This document shows, in pieces, positions 34,718 to 47,911 of a stretch of DNA of 64,000 nucleotides. The stretch lies in the NCBI GenBank assembly GCA_022702545.1, contig JAHRBC010000005.1:4735501-4799500 (forward strand), in the 5' to 3' direction. The position numbers and the translations under genes are program-made. The notes under the pieces are model-generated. The model searched no databases and had not been told where the DNA came from. It saw only the letters and a program-made list of their open reading frames with translations. Source of the DNA: Phycomyces nitens. Its lineage: Eukaryota > Mucoromycota > Mucoromycetes > Mucorales > Phycomycetaceae. Within the stretch, counting starts at the first letter, position 1. Each line of letters begins with the position of its first letter.

Positions 34718-37700
34718 ATGTCTTCTATTCGTAATTCCAATGAAGTGCAATGCAGATGCTCGAAATGCTCTCGCAATCATTCTGGCTTCACAATGACGAG
34801 CAAAAGAACTGCAGCACGCCATGTCCAAAGTGATGAGGACAAATTGTTTAACAGCCAGATTAATAGTAAATAAGCTACAGAAATATAGACCTTAATAATA
34901 ATAATATATAATCCAAACCAAATAGCATATTCAAGCCAAGTAAACACTATCAATAATACTATGGACATAGACCAGACTGAAGAGAGTTTTGAGTGTAATT
35001 TTATTTTATTTACCAAAGGGATATTCAACTGTATTTAAATTGTGTATCCATAGACAATATTTCTTCTCCTGGTACACCTTTACCAATTGAGAATATAGAG
35101 TTCTTCTTACCTCTTTCAGTGGAAGAGTCTATTTTTGGAACAGGTGAAGAAGATCTTGATGCTTTCTCTGACTCTGAAGACTATGAGAAGAGTGATGACG
35201 ATGAAGAGCAGGACCAGGATGAAGAAACAGGTGCAAAATAAAAAAAGGATGATGTTATTACTAAAAGGAATACATTAACATGCGGCTCAATCAACTTATA
35301 GATAATTTACCAAACCTTCCTCAAGATCCATGGCACCAACTGATAACGGTGTTCATTGTCATGTTCATATCTTGTTTTGTTGTTGATGAGGGCAGCGCCA
35401 TTTTGATTACCTTTATCAATTCCGTTCTTGAGCACTATGGCGAGGAATTTCGTCTTCCTACTAGTATTCCTGGCTTGAAGAAAATGAGTGGATTCAGCAA
35501 CTTAACAAGTGGCGTGTCAAAATATGTAGCATGTGGAAATTGTCATAGTATCTTCAGTGATGTTAATGGAGCTCCTAGTACATGCGACTTCACGAAACTT
35601 GGAAGCAATAGAGAGTGTGGAAACGCATTGTACAAAATCAGCAACAACAAAACTATGAGACCAAACCGCACATATGTATATAACTCACTCAAAACAGCCT
35701 TGAAAAAAATGTTCCAGCGCCCTACATTTGAGAATCAAATTAACAAGTGGAATCGTGGACCAAAGATTGATGGAACAATGTTTGACGTATATGATGGAAG
35801 AATGTGGAAGGAGTTCGTAGATGAAGCTGGTTTACAATTTGTTGCCAAGGAAAGGTCGTTGCTGCTCACTCTCAACATCGATTGGTTTCAACCCTTTGAT
35901 GGGGTAACATATTCCTGTGGAGCAATATACCTGACGATCAACAACCTCCCAAGAGAAGAGCGAAATAAGGCAGAGAATGTCATACTTGTGGGTCTGATGC
36001 CTGGACCAAAAGAAGCCAGCACTTCAGAGATAAATAACTATCTTCATCCTCTTGTTGATGAGCTGAAAGACTTGTACAAAGGCATCTATATCAACACCCA
36101 CACATGCTCCAAGACTCTGGTCCGTGCTGCTCTGCTAATGGTTGCATGCGATATACCTGCTGCAAGAAAAACATGTGGATTCACTTCGCACAACAGTACA
36201 AATGCATGCCATAAGTGTAATCGCCACTTCCATCGGTTTGAAGGTACCAGCATCGTCGATTATTCTGGTTTCAAGTCGTCTGAATGGACAGGCAGAACCA
36301 AAGAAGAAAATATGAAGCATGCTAGTATGTGGAAGAATGCAGTAACCAATACAGAGAGAAAACGATTGGAGGTTGAAAACGGGGTTTGCTGGTCAGAGCT
36401 CCATCGACTAGGATACTTTGAGCCCATAAGATCAACAATAATTGATCCAATGCACAACCTTTTCCTGGGAACTGCAAAGAGAATGATCGAAAAATGGTTA
36501 TTTGATAATCTTCTCAATGACCATGATCTTGCGGAAATGCAAAATGAAGCAAATACCATGACTCTGCCACCAGACTATACCACGTTAACCACAAAGATTG
36601 GAAAGGGATTTCCTTTCATGAAAGCCGATGAATGGAAATCCTGGTGCTTAGTATATTCTCCTGTCGTGCTCAAGTCTCGATTACCCAATGATCTTTTTGT
36701 CAACTGGATTCATTTCGTTGATGCATGCCGATTATTAACAAAGCCAAGTATCACCAATGAAGAATTAAGCCAAGCTCACAACAGTCTGGAGAAATTCTGT
36801 ATTGGATGTGAGAAATTATATGAGCCCGATCTTTTATCGCCCAATATGCACCTTCATCTTCACCTGAAAGAAACGATCCAAGATTTTGGCCCAATATACG
36901 GATACTGGCTTTTCAGCTTTGAACGATACAATGGCCTGATCAAAGGTTTCAACACGAACAAGAAGAATGGTTTTGAAAAAACCTATATGGATAAATTTAT
37001 CGAAAATGCATCAAAGGGCGATTTTTACAGATCACACCTCACCACCCTCACCAACCCATCTCATCTCTCCCTCTTCCAAAAACTGTCTACCAGTATAACA
37101 GAAACCTATGCCACAATCCCTCCCCAAAACAATATGATTACCATATTTCACTTGCCTACGTTTGTTGACTCTGCAACTGAAACTGAAACATGCATATTAG
37201 GAAACGAGTCTCTTCCACCATCAGCCTTGCCATTAAAACTCCAAGAGCCAACAACAATGAGAACGGCCGAGTACAATTGCCTTCTCAAGTTCTATCGCAT
37301 TGAGTACCAAGACAATCTCTTGCAAAGCGCCAAAGGTGTAGTCCAGAGCTCAAATTTTGTCAATGACCGAATCCAGAAGATTCCATTCATTAATCTTCTT
37401 GGCCAAGTCTACAAAGGTGGTGAAGGGTCAAATACAAGAGGGTTGTATATCCAGGCTATATACATTGAGAAAAATAGTGAGTCGAGCTATACCTATGCTG
37501 GCTATATCAAGTATCTTTTTGCCCATAATTTTTCTCCAAAACCCACCTATGACAACTTTATGACACGACTCAATCCTCAGCATGTCTTTGCTTTTGTTGA
37601 ATGGTACGAAGTTCTTCAACATCAGCCAAGAATAGACCAAGGAATTGATATGTATAAGCCAACCTTTCAAAAAATATGACTATGACAACATTCTACCAGT

Positions 37701-37800
37701 TCATCGAATTCTATCTCCAATTGCAATTGGCAATCAAGCTTCTGGCCGTGGTGCAGCCAAAGTCATTGTTATTCCATTGCCTAGAAAAATTTATGCTTAA
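34718..37800 (+). pseudogene. CACTA (TNP2-type) transposase, element B
   Basis: Exon 1 at 34718 encodes EVQCRCSKCSRNHSGFTM..KRTAARH, a CxCxxC finger. An acidic exon (about 35050-35230) follows. The last exon opens at about 35260-35280 and runs without a stop to 37679. It has LNIDWFQPFDGVTYSCG, NNLPREERNKAEN, GLMPGPKEA, CDIPAARKTCGFTSHNST, CHKCNRHF, IIDPMHNLFLGTAKR and MHLHLHL. At about 37665-37671 a one-base gain in an A-run throws the frame to TGA. The next frame continues YDYDNILPVHRIL.. to ..PLPRKIYA at 37800. The lost tail is about 45 residues, so this copy may be only mildly damaged, or the indel may be a sequencing error. Confidence 0.88.
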
Positions 37801-37897
37801 TCTTCTTCTTATTTTTTTACTTTCTTACATAAAATATGCAATATATATATGCCAAAATCAATATAGATGAAGGAGTGAAAAAGAGATGCTTGTTGAT

Positions 37898-39127
37898 TTA
37901 TTCACGCTTTGACCATGCGGGAATTTTGGCTACTAAGCCGCGAGGAATTGTCTTTTGTATGACAACATAATGACGAGTCTTCAATTGACTGGCTTTCTTT
38001 CCTAGATCTTTTTTGGCAAGCATGTCCAAAAAGTCAAACAGCTCATTCAGCTATACAGATATATTTTATCATTAGACATAAAACATAAAAAATATCAATC
38101 TGCCTGTGTTTTACCTCATCACTCCTCCAATTTGGACGAAGTACCCTCACAGTGATCTCCATGTCTGTTTCATCATCTGACATTACATCTCTATGAAAGA
38201 CGCCACTGGCATCCCTGTTGAATCTTCTTTCAACAGCTTCCTTGTGCTTTACAAAGGTTCTCTTTCGTCTCTTGAAAAGCTAAAGTGAAAAAGCATAATA
38301 TATAAATATTTGCGCATTTTATTTAATATTCACTTACTTCAGTTTTTCGGTTGCCTCTTCGGTTTGCTGTCTTTTTTGCTTCTCTAAGCTCTGGCACAAG
38401 CTTGCTATCAGCCAAACGGTTATAATAATTATTTATAATTATTGTGCCCAGTTCTTTTCCTGTTACTGATGTTGATTCAGGCTGTTCACGGGCATATATG
38501 ATCAGAGCGTTTGCTAGATTCTGATTGACATCATCAGCCAATCCAACACTGACATCCCAAGTTGGCTTCTCTTCATTATCCTTGATCAAACTGGGATCGT
38601 CTGATTTAAGATGAAAGTTTTTCAAGTAATCTCGAATAACTTTCTAAAAGTATATATTAATAATATATTTTGATATTACTGTTTCATTTAGAACTTACAG
38701 ATAACTTTGGATATCTTGTTGCACTGACGATATCCTGAAGGCTAACTTGTGAGTTAGAGACAGAAAGAATATCTTCAGGTTGGATGATATTCACGATCTC
38801 ATCATTTTCTACCACGGGCATTTGGACTGATACTTGGTCTCTGGCTTGGCAAGCAACAAGACCATTGAGAGACAACATCATTTGCCTTTCGTTATCATAC
38901 ACTGCACCAACTTGTGTTGATACACCAGTTAACTTTTTATCAACGGTGGATAAAAGGCCAACCATAGTGTTATATTCACTCCTGGGGATTGTTACATCGT
39001 CAGATCTAGAAGCAAGTAATGGGCGAGGGGTGACAACACGGCCAGTGTTCACTGTGGTAAGTAGTGATCTGGAGGATGACGCTCTTGCAGACATGTTCTT
39101 CTTTCCCTTGTTTAATTGCTGGCTCAT
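37898..39127 (-). CDS. CACTA second-gene protein, element B, open
   Basis: Unknown family. Exons 39127-38699, 38643-38338, 38279-38115 and 38050-37898 are 429, 306, 165 and 153 nt. All are multiples of three, so every intron is phase 0, giving 350 aa with no break. The N-terminus is Ser/Thr-rich and helical (VGLLSTVDKKLTGVSTQV) and exon 1 ends TRYPKLS. Exon 2 has IRDYLKNF..KPTWDVSVGL. Exon 3 ends in the family's most conserved motif, VMSDDETD..VLRPNWRSDE. Exon 4 is LNELFDFLDML..IPRGLVAKIPAW. B and E resemble each other more than A, D and F. It converges on the transposase with under 100 bp between the stops. Confidence 0.72.
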
Positions 39128-40479
39128 AATTTACAGATTCTGGTATTTATTCAATTGTAAGTATTTGTCTGATAGTAATCACTCTATAGAATATAGTTGT
39201 TCATGTATCAACATACATTTTACTATTTAGTGTTAAGGTCTGCTTGAAAAAAATCTTTGAGTATTTTGATTATAAATATAAAAATGAATTGTTATTCTTA
39301 TGACATATCAATCAAGCAGAGGATCTATCTGTGTTCCAGTCGGTACTTGCCCGATATCAATAAATGTTGTCTATCTTAATATTTATAAAATCTAGATTTG
39401 ACAATGATACATATATATATATAATTATTATTTAATATCTTCAGATCTTTAGTTTGATTAATTACTTGAATATTCATTCCAACCATATAACTAAATATTC
39501 ATTCGTTTTATAAAATAATATCTTTTACGAGTATGCCTATTTCTATTGTTTTTATATTTTTATTTCCTAAACCATTCATGTAGCACTGAGAGTACAACGA
39601 ATATTACAGACTGCATTTGCGCACAGTGTGTTAATCGCCTTTTTTGCATACTTGGTATTCACAACAAACATATTTTTCTTTTTTTATTTTCAAAAAAAAA
39701 TACGTAATCATCTCTCAGATTCTACGGCTATTTCAAGGATTGTTTTTTATTCATCCATTTTTTTCTTTCTCTACTTTTTATTATCATCCAAGTACTTCTT
39801 CTAAAGCGCGGTTTGCTATATATACTCCTGGCAAACAAAATCAAAATCATTCTGGTATACAAAGATAAGTACTATGTTCTTTATTACATTCGATTATTTT
39901 TCACTGCAAAAAATACCCGATTTCAACTCTGAATACATCAATTGAAACGAGGGGAGTATAGGTCTTGGATTAGCCCTTTTCTTGATTGCTCACTTTAGAC
40001 GGCGTTAAGAATATTTGGTAGTTCTATTGGATGGACATTAGAATATGTCTTTATTTTTGTTGATTATTCAACTACGATATTTTCTCTGTCTTTTGAAGGT
40101 CGCGAAATTAATATTCTTGGGGATGTTGAAAATAAATTATCAAATATGGGCAAGAGTGCGCAGCTGAGACTACTTGAAATATATATTTAGTTAAAGTATA
40201 TTTTAATGACGATGTACTTTGGTTAATGAAGAGTTGGAGAAATAGACATGATATCATATTATTAAAAGATGTATATACAAAACAACTACTTGGTATATAG
40301 TCATATATTTAAAATGAAATAATGTCAATTTCCAAATACAATCATTAAGTGAATTTGTTAATATTTATAATAACGGCATGTACGTAATGTAAATGGTTCC
40401 TGAACTATAAAACAAGCAAAATAAACTATGTTCCTGAACCACTTTTCTTTATATCAATCCTATAACCTCTTTAAACAAT

Positions 40480-41564
40480 ATGTACAACACTTTCAATAAC
40501 GAAGTTCAATGCCAGTGCTCAGTCTGCTCTCTCGATGTCCAAGGATTTGTAGCAGTATCTGCCCAAACAGCACGAAGACATGCTGATAACGATCTTGTCA
40601 GACATTTTATGCAGACAGCTTCTTGTAAGTAATATATATATAATTTGTTCGCATTTCAAAGTGTAATTAAACATTTTAAAAAATATAGCATTGTCAGCTG
40701 AAGCAATTCAGATGGAGAATGACAATAACATGGAGATTGATGCCGAGGTCCATGATGTTGATGCTCATGTTGAATGTAAGTATAAAATTTTATTCAAATT
40801 GCATAATAAATTGCAGCCACTTGAATATTTACTTTTTGCTCCAAAAAAAACAATGGAAAACTTACCTGTGTCTGTTACCAATTTTTGTTTATAGCTGAAA
40901 ATGAAGATGAGGATATCATTGAGCTTGATACAATGGAAGGCTCTGAATATGAAGCTGAAGAATTTGAAGGTTAGTAAAAGTACAAGAAAAACATAGATAT
41001 CATATATTAATATACAAAACCCAAATAGAACAATTCTCATCCTCCAACATGCCAGCGGATAACACCCATGCTTTCATTGCTGCCTTTGCCACCTTTTTCA
41101 TATCAAAATATGTTGTAAACTCTGGAGGAGCAATTTTGATCAAGTTCCTCAATGAGGTTTTGGCGCACTTTGGCGAATCATTCCGTCTGCCATTGAGTTT
41201 GAGTGGTCTTTCCTCCATGACAGGATTCAACCAAGTCTGCAAAGGTGTCCAGCGCTACGTGGTGTGTGGCGAGTGCCACAAGACATACATGGAGTTTGAC
41301 GGTGTTCCCCAGTGCTGCAACTTCAGAAGACTTTCTGGCAGTATATGTGGCGCCGATCTCTTCAAGCCTTCGAGAAACGTAGCACTGCCAAAGAAGGTGT
41401 ATATGTACAACTCCTTGATTTCTGCCTTGTCCGTTCTCTTCTGTCGCCCTGGATTCAAAAGCAGTATCAATCACTGGAGACATAGACAGCAAGTTGCAGG
41501 CATGATGTTTGATGTCTATGATGGTGCCAAGTGGAGCAATCTGGAAGACAGCAATGGTCAGCAA
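40480..41564 (+). pseudogene. CACTA transposase of C/E, 5' part
   Basis: Exon 1 (40480-40624) encodes NEVQCQCSVCSLDVQGFVAV..ARRH, the CxCxxC finger. Exons at about 40690-40774 and 40895-40970 encode the acidic linker. Exon 4 opens at 41029 (..NMPADNTHAF) and is open to the D insertion at codon CAA (41562-41564). It includes the VCGECHKTY and FDVYDGAKW motifs. The frame resumes at 47912 on the far side of D. Joining the two sides through a single CAA keeps the frame, so this copy was coding-intact in this region when D arrived. Confidence 0.9.
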
Positions 41565-41689
41565 CACTGGAAAAACTCCCAAATTTAGCATTGTATCAAT
41601 GTGGCAAAAGGGTAGTGGAAATATAGAGCTTTTTTTCATCTCAGATATTTTTTTTACTTCAAATAAAAAGTGTAATTCTAATCCATCCT

Positions 41690-41700
41690 ATTGGTTCGGG
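41690..41700 (+). promoter_or_regulatory. Conserved ATTGG (CCAAT) box, element D
   Basis: TATTGGTTCGG, about 116 bp upstream of the ATG at 41807. A shared GTAGCACTTGTTTCCTTTTT block sits about 45 bp before the ATG in D; A and F have GTAACACTYGTTTCCTT. Confidence 0.5.
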
Positions 41701-41806
41701 CAAAAGATTAAAAAACAATAGCTTTTTTTTCATCTATAAAATGACAGCAAATTAAAATATGTAGCACTTGTTTCCTTTTTTATCTCACAATCGAATCATA
41801 TAAACA

Positions 41807-44800
41807 ATGTCTTCTATTTCCGCTCTTAACAACACTGCCTGTTACTGCAACAAATGCAACAACAACCAGCAAGGATTCTCTATTGTATCCAAGCGCACTT
41901 CCCAGCGTCATGCCAAAAGAGCAAGATTTGAAGAAGTCTTGGATTTTGAAAACAGTATGTTATTTTCAATATTAATTTTATCTTTGCTGCGCAATAATAA
42001 CCATTAGCCTTTAATTGAACTCAGGCACACAAAGTGCCGTGATGGACGTTGATGTTGAGGGTAAAAAATATTTATTTGAAAACCAGTACAGGGCAATAAA
42101 CTAATGTATTCTATATTTGTAGCAATCCCGACCTCTCAATCCGAATCCATGGAAACGGATGGTCAGGTCGGCCTACCATTTTTGGATTCCGTCCCGATGT
42201 CTGACGATGATTCAGTTGACAATGAGGCCAATGGCGATGGCGCCGAAATCACCGATGACTCTGACAATGACAGCGATGATGAAGCCGATGATGAAGAGAT
42301 TGAGGTCGAGGAGTTTGACAGTGAAGGTCAGTATAGAATAGCTACAATACAAAAGCAAGCAAAAATTGAGTGTTAATAATTTTCCTTTTTAAATAATAGA
42401 CCCTTTTGCTACTCCTGGTATGCCCGAAAACCCAGTGCACAGGGCAATTGCCATTTTCGTTGTTCTGTTTGCATCCCGTTATGTGGTCGATAAGGGTGCT
42501 GTTGTCTTGATTGAGTTCATCAACAAACTCTTGACGATTTACGGACAGGACTTCCAATTGCCTTCAAGCCTTTCTGGTCTCCAAAGCATGACGGGTTTCA
42601 CTGCCTTGACCAAGGGTGTAAAGAGATTCGTTGTGTGCCAGGATTGCCACACGGTTTATGAGGAAGCTGGGTCTGCTCCCCTTCAGTGCAGTTCCGCCAA
42701 GCTCGGTTCCGTTTCTCCATGTGGTTGCCAATTGATGAAGCAATCATCATCTGGTGCTTTAGTCCCAAAACGTCAATACAACTACCAGTCCGTCAAGCAG
42801 GCGTTGAGAGTCCTTTTCCTCCGCCCGGATTTCGAAAGCAAGATCAGACAATGGAACCAGGAGTTGAAGATCGTTGATACAATGTGCGACGTTTATGATG
42901 GTGCGATGTGGAAGGGGTTGAAGGACAAGAACGGCGTTCCCTTTGTTGAAGACTCGCGCTCACTCATGTTGACTCTCAACATTGATTGGTTTCAGCCATT
43001 CGATGGTATCAGCCATTCCTCTGGAGCAATTTACCTCGCAATCAACAATTTGCCTCGAGAGGATAGGTTCAAGGCAGAGAACGTGATTCTTGTTGGTCTG
43101 ATGCCTGGGCCAAAAGAACCAAGATCAGAGGAGATTAACAACTACCTCAAGCCCTTGGTCGACGAGTTGGAGCAGCTGTATGTTGGAATGGCCATTCCAA
43201 GTTATGAAAACCCAAGTGGAGTAACTGTCCGTGCTGCACTCTTCATGGTTGCATGTGATATCCCTGCCGCCAGGAAAACCAGTGGATTCACGTCTCATAA
43301 CAGTACCCATGCATGCTACAAATGCAGTCGTAGTTTCTCTCGCTTGGAAGGGACAAACAATGTCGATTTTCGTGGTTTTGATTTCTGTGCGTGGAGACTT
43401 GCAAATGGTGCTCAAAACCGGGTGCATGCTGAGGAGTGGAAGAGTGCAAGTACGCCCTCAGAAAGGCATCAGCTGGAGGTCGAAAATGGTGTTCGATGGT
43501 CGCAGTTGCATCGCCTTGGATACTTTGATCTAGTACGTGGAACGATCATTGATCCCATGCACAACCTATTCCTGGGAACGGCGAAGAGGATGGTCGAGAC
43601 GTGGACTGCCAGTGGTCTGATCACAGACAACAATCTTCGTGAGATGCAGAGGGTGGCAGAGACCATGGTGTTGCCTGCGGATTACGCAGTGTTGAAGACG
43701 AAGATTGGGAAGGGATTTCCCCATATGAAGGCCGACGAGTGGAAATCCTGGGTGCTTGTTTACTCCCCTACTCTGTTGAAGACCGTTCTCCCTGCTGCCA
43801 AGTTCAAGAATTGGATTAGCTTTGTCGACGCCTGCCGCCTCTTGATAAAGCCAGCCATCACTTTTGACGAACTTGATGAAGCCCATAGTCACCTGGAGAA
43901 ATTTGGTCAAGCCTGCGAACAACAATACCCACACACTGTCCTCACCTGCAATATGCACCTACACCTCCATCTTCGCGAGACCATTCGTGATTTTGGACCA
44001 GTGTACGGCTATTGGCTCTTTGGGTTTGAGAGATACAATGGGTTGTTGAAGAACATCGAGACAAACAGAAGAGACGGGTTCGAGTCAACATTTATGAAAA
44101 CATTTGTCCAGAATTCGTACAAGGAGGACTATACGAATGCCATCCTCAAGTCATCAGTATCTGCTCCTTTCCTTCCTCTCTTAGCCAAACTTTCTTCGTC
44201 CTTTGCCACCTTGTCTCCACCTGCACCTGCACCTGCACCAACACGACGCCCATTCCGAATTCAAAATTTTGTGGATGCATCCCAAGATTCCGAATTCCCG
44301 ATCAAGGGTAATGAGCCTCTTCCACCCTCTGCGTTTCCTCTCCAAGCTAGGCCAGCAACAGCAATGAGTGATGGCGACTATCCTCATTTGTTGGAGTATT
44401 ATAAGGATACTTATGACATTTCTGAGCTGGAGAGCTATCAATACGCCACTTCTTCTTTGCTGTTTGTCGACAATCAGATAACAAAGATAAAGTCAATCAA
44501 TCTTCTTGGGCAGATCTATCATGGTCACAATGGCTCTGGCAAGGGTGGATCATATATTCAAGCTTTGTTTGGCACTAGTACGGGTGAGAACCAGACTGCA
44601 TATACTGGACAAATACAGTATATGTTTGTCCACAACTTTACGCCGCCTCTCTCTGCCTCTGTTCGTCCAAATCGCCAATCATATCAAAGTCAGCATGTTT
44701 TCGCCTTTGTGAGATGGTATGGTGTGTCCTATGATCGTTCGCGTGAGGATGAAGGTGTTGATATATGTTTGCCCGGCTTTTCTCCCCCAGTCATGAGTGC

Positions 44801-44911
44801 ATCTTGCCAGTGCATCGCCTTCTTTTAGAAGTTGCGACTGCCACGCACACAAGCCGAAATGGCGTGAAGAGGATGCTGGTCATCCCTTTGCCCAAAAAGC
44901 TTTGCATATAA
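41807..44911 (+). pseudogene. CACTA (TNP2-type) transposase, element D
   Basis: Exon 1 (41807 to about 41955) has CYCNKCNNNQQGFSIVSKRT. A short exon 2 lies at about 42026-42060. Exon 3 (about 42121-42325) has an acidic stretch (DDSDNDSDDEADDEE). Exon 4 from 42400 is open to 44826. It contains LNIDWFQPFDGISHSSGAIY, NNLPREDRFKAEN, GLMPGPKEP, CDIPAARKTSGFTSHNST, CYKCSRSF and IIDPMHNLFLGTAKR. A one-base change in a C-run at about 44783 leads to a TAG at 44826-44828. The other frame would continue to HECILPVHRLLLEV and a terminal KK motif near 44911. Only the last ~40 residues are affected, so a sequencing error is a live alternative. Confidence 0.9.
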
Positions 44912-45035
44912 TAAATAAATAAATATCTTTTCTCTTTCATAAAAAAAAACAAACAGAAATAGCATTGCCTTTATAAATGTTGTCAAAACGTAATGCGTGT
45001 CAAAAAAAATAGATGGATAGATAAAAAATATTTTA

Positions 45036-46218
45036 TTAAAGCCCATGTCTAAGAGCCCACTGAGGAAGACTGGGATTAAAATTAGTCGGGACTGCCACGT
45101 CCACAGTTCTGGCATAAACCCTTGACAACATTTGATGAGCATTTGCTCCAAGTTGGAGATCAACGAATCTGTCAACGACTTGGATGAATCGGTTAAACTA
45201 TCAATTGCGCATCAGTAATCTACAGTCATTCAATATACTATTTATAATCAGCTCAACAACTCACTTCATTGCTTCTCCAACTTGGGCGAATTGTGCGAAC
45301 CACACGTCTTCTTCCTGCTTCAGAGACTTCGTCATCTGATTCTCCCTCGGACATTGCTCCCTTTTGGAGTGCACCTATGCAGTTCCAACCCATCTCCTGG
45401 TTGATCTCAGCCCTGTTATTGTCATATGCTGCCAAACGACGAGCATAGTTCTACAAATATTATTATTAATATGTGTTTAATAGATTTTTAATATATTGCA
45501 AACAACTTACTTCGTTTGCACGACCAGATCTTCGTGAACGTCTGTTCAACGCAGCCCTCACAGCAGGAGACTCTCTCACTTTTCGGCATCTACTAATGAA
45601 ATTCTTGTGGAGCCTCTCACGAAGATCCTTTTGCCTCATTCCGTCGCCAGCAAACTTGCGCCCCAGGTAGACGAGCATTCGATCAACCAACTCCTTGTTG
45701 GGAGTCACGTTGAAGTGAACATCGGTGTTCCACCTGGGCTTATCGTTGTTGGCCTCTACTTCTGCTGGGACAGTTGACCGAAACTTTGGATTCCACATGA
45801 ATTTGCGGATCGCAGCCTAATAATATATAAAAGTTAACAAACTGATAGTATAGTCTTTGCTCTTTAGTATAATACTTACATAAACCTCTGTGGAAACTCT
45901 CTTGCTGGGGTTTGACAAAGCAATGGGATCCGTCACAACAACATTGCTAGTTGCACTGGTGGAGGCAACAGGAGCAGCAGGAGCAGCAGGAGCAGCAGGA
46001 GCAGCCTCAACGAAATTATCAATGGCAGTGATAGTCTCACGGTTTCCTACAATAATGACACCAAGTCTGGAATCCATCGTTACAAGTCTGGCGTTTGATG
46101 TCACCATCTCGCCTTCCATAATGGTCATCTTGTTCTCCATGGCAACAAGCTTTTCCAATATCAGATCCATGTCAGCAGTAGCAGGACGAGGAGCAATTGT
46201 TCTTCTTTGGTTAACCAT
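45036..46218 (-). CDS. CACTA second-gene protein, element D, open
   Basis: Cleanest copy: exons 46218-45880, 45816-45511, 45450-45265 and 45197-45036 are 339, 306, 186 and 162 nt, all phase 0, giving 330 aa. Exon 1 is a predicted coiled coil (LEKLVAMENKMTIMEGEMV) followed by an Ala/Pro-rich linker. Exon 2 is basic and carries IRKFMWNPKFRS, ANNDKPRWNTDVHFNVTPNKE and LRERLHKNF. Exon 3 has KGAMSEGESDDE and IRPSWRSNE. Exon 4 has FNRFIQVVDRFVDLQLGANAHQ, cut here at that point, then ..RTVDVAVP. No known domain recognised. Coiled coil plus basic region would suit a DNA-binding oligomer such as plant CACTA TNPA; that is a guess from context. Confidence 0.8.
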
Positions 46219-46689
46219 TTTCTAGAATATGGTAAAGTATATTTCGATTATAATTATTAGTTTTTGTTCAATTGAAATAAAAATAAATATAATATACGTA
46301 CAAAAACTGTTTGAGTGGGTGGGTGAGTAAGTGTGTGTGTGTGTGGGTTGTTGTAAAAGTAAGAGAGGTTGAATACTATCAAAAAGGCCGTTATATATAG
46401 GCATTTTGAATGACTATAAAGATGTTCCTCTATTGTCTTGAAGCACTGAGATGCAAATCGGCCTTGATATTGTTTTTGGGCTCAATCCATCACACCTTCC
46501 GCAGCATGTTTCAAAGGTGAAAAAATTTTCAGATTCTCTCCTTTTTCTTTGGTTCCCTTTATTTTTCCTTTTGCTTGCTTTTTGATATCGGCGCCTTTCT
46601 CTGGTAAGACATTTTTTATACCTCTTTATACACACAAATTAACCTCTTTTTCATAGATGTGCGCTCCCATTGCAACTCATCCTTTCCAC

Positions 46690-47345
46690 AATGGCCATCT
46701 AGACAAATACTCACTGGCCGCATTCACTGGTACCATCATCTTGATAAAAATTATTTTCACTTCTCTCTCAGATTAGCCAAACAACTTATATAAGGATGCC
46801 ATCGGCACCAGGTAAAAAATTTCTTTCAATCATACTTGTTCCCTCTCTGACTCTATTCCATTGTAGACTGCCCTGTCTATTCACGCCATCGGCCTCCTCC
46901 ATCATTCGCGATTGTAATCATAAAGGTAATATTCTTTATAAATCTCTTTTTGCTTATTCAAAATATTATTCAGACTATTTATTAATAATTATTATTATGT
47001 GTTTTATAGGCTCCTTTGGTCTTTCTTTGCACACCATGCCCCCTACTTTGATAACCCATTTGGCTCCTGGTATGTAAATTAAATATATCATCACTCTGTT
47101 CACCCATATTAATTTTTATTCCCTTTTTTATAGTAAAACCCGCCACACAGCCCATCCAGCCTTACAATTCAAGTCCCCTTTGCCCACTCTTGCCCATCTC
47201 TTGCAATGTAAGTATCTTTTGTCACACAAAAATTTCCTCTTTGTATCCCATATCAATAACACTTCTTTATCTTTTACAGAACACTCCCGCAGCCCAAAAA
47301 ATCGTTGGATATTCATATTTTTGCAGGTATTTTTTATGTAGAAAA
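46690..47345 (+). other. Micro-exon unit (third unit), element D
   Basis: Junctions give exon-like blocks ending 46811, then 46867-46925 (59 nt), 47010-47069 (60 nt), 47134-47207 (74 nt) and from 47280. The 74-nt block matches A's 74-nt block in length and in its GCCCA..CTTGCAAT end. Starting at ATG 46796 the first two blocks read open (MPSAP..YSRHRPPPSF) but the third block gives a stop. Upstream (46400-46690) is AT-rich with a GT microsatellite near 46326-46345 as part of the second gene's leader. Confidence 0.48.
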
Positions 47346-47911
47346 ATATTCCATCCAAATAGCAGCAAGCAACCGGGTAGAAACGGCTAGGCATAGGAAT
47401 AGGCGTAATAGTAGACCCTGAACCTAGAAACATTCTATTCTTTCTAATAAAAATAAAAACGTAAAACATTACCAATCAATTATAAACGGGAAATCAAATA
47501 ATGGGTGATATATTACTGGTGAAGAAGGATAAAGAAGCTTTCAATCCATTCATTTAATTGGCTTTCATGAAGAGTATGCTCAATATTTTCGATAAATACA
47601 CGACCATGTATTTTCATGAATATATGATTCTCCCAATATTTCCAGGTCCATAAATACGGCACCAAAATAGAACCGTACTTTTAAATATTTCTTTTTGTTT
47701 TTCCAGATCAGATCAGTACACCGAAAGTGCTAACAGCCCTCACCTGCGGCACATTATTTCAAAAATCCACTACTAGATAGCACGTCAACGAGATAGCTGA
47801 CAAGGTAGCTTGTCTCATAGTCGGAAAAAAAACCACCCTATGTTAAAACATCGCTTTATAGTACAGCATTGCCACTTTTACGTTATTGGAATTTCTTTAT
47901 TTTTTGCAGTG

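Larger units (their letters stand above)
41565..47911. mobile_element. CACTA element D (6,347 bp), youngest of nest
   Basis: Left terminus CACTGGAAAAACTCCC at 41565, right terminus ..TATTTTTTGCAGTG ending 47911. The target duplication CAA lies at 41562-41564 and 47912-47914. It sits within the transposase exon of C/E, which pins its boundaries to the base. Contents repeat the family layout: transposase (+) 41807-44911, second gene (-) 46218-45036, micro-exon unit (+) about 46690-47345. As the innermost insertion it is younger than C/E, B and X2. Confidence 0.95.

Noticed and set aside
47810..47911. N-terminus of a new transposase starting at 47810
   Set aside because: This stretch is the right end of element D read through into C/E; the true upstream exons are at 40480-41564.
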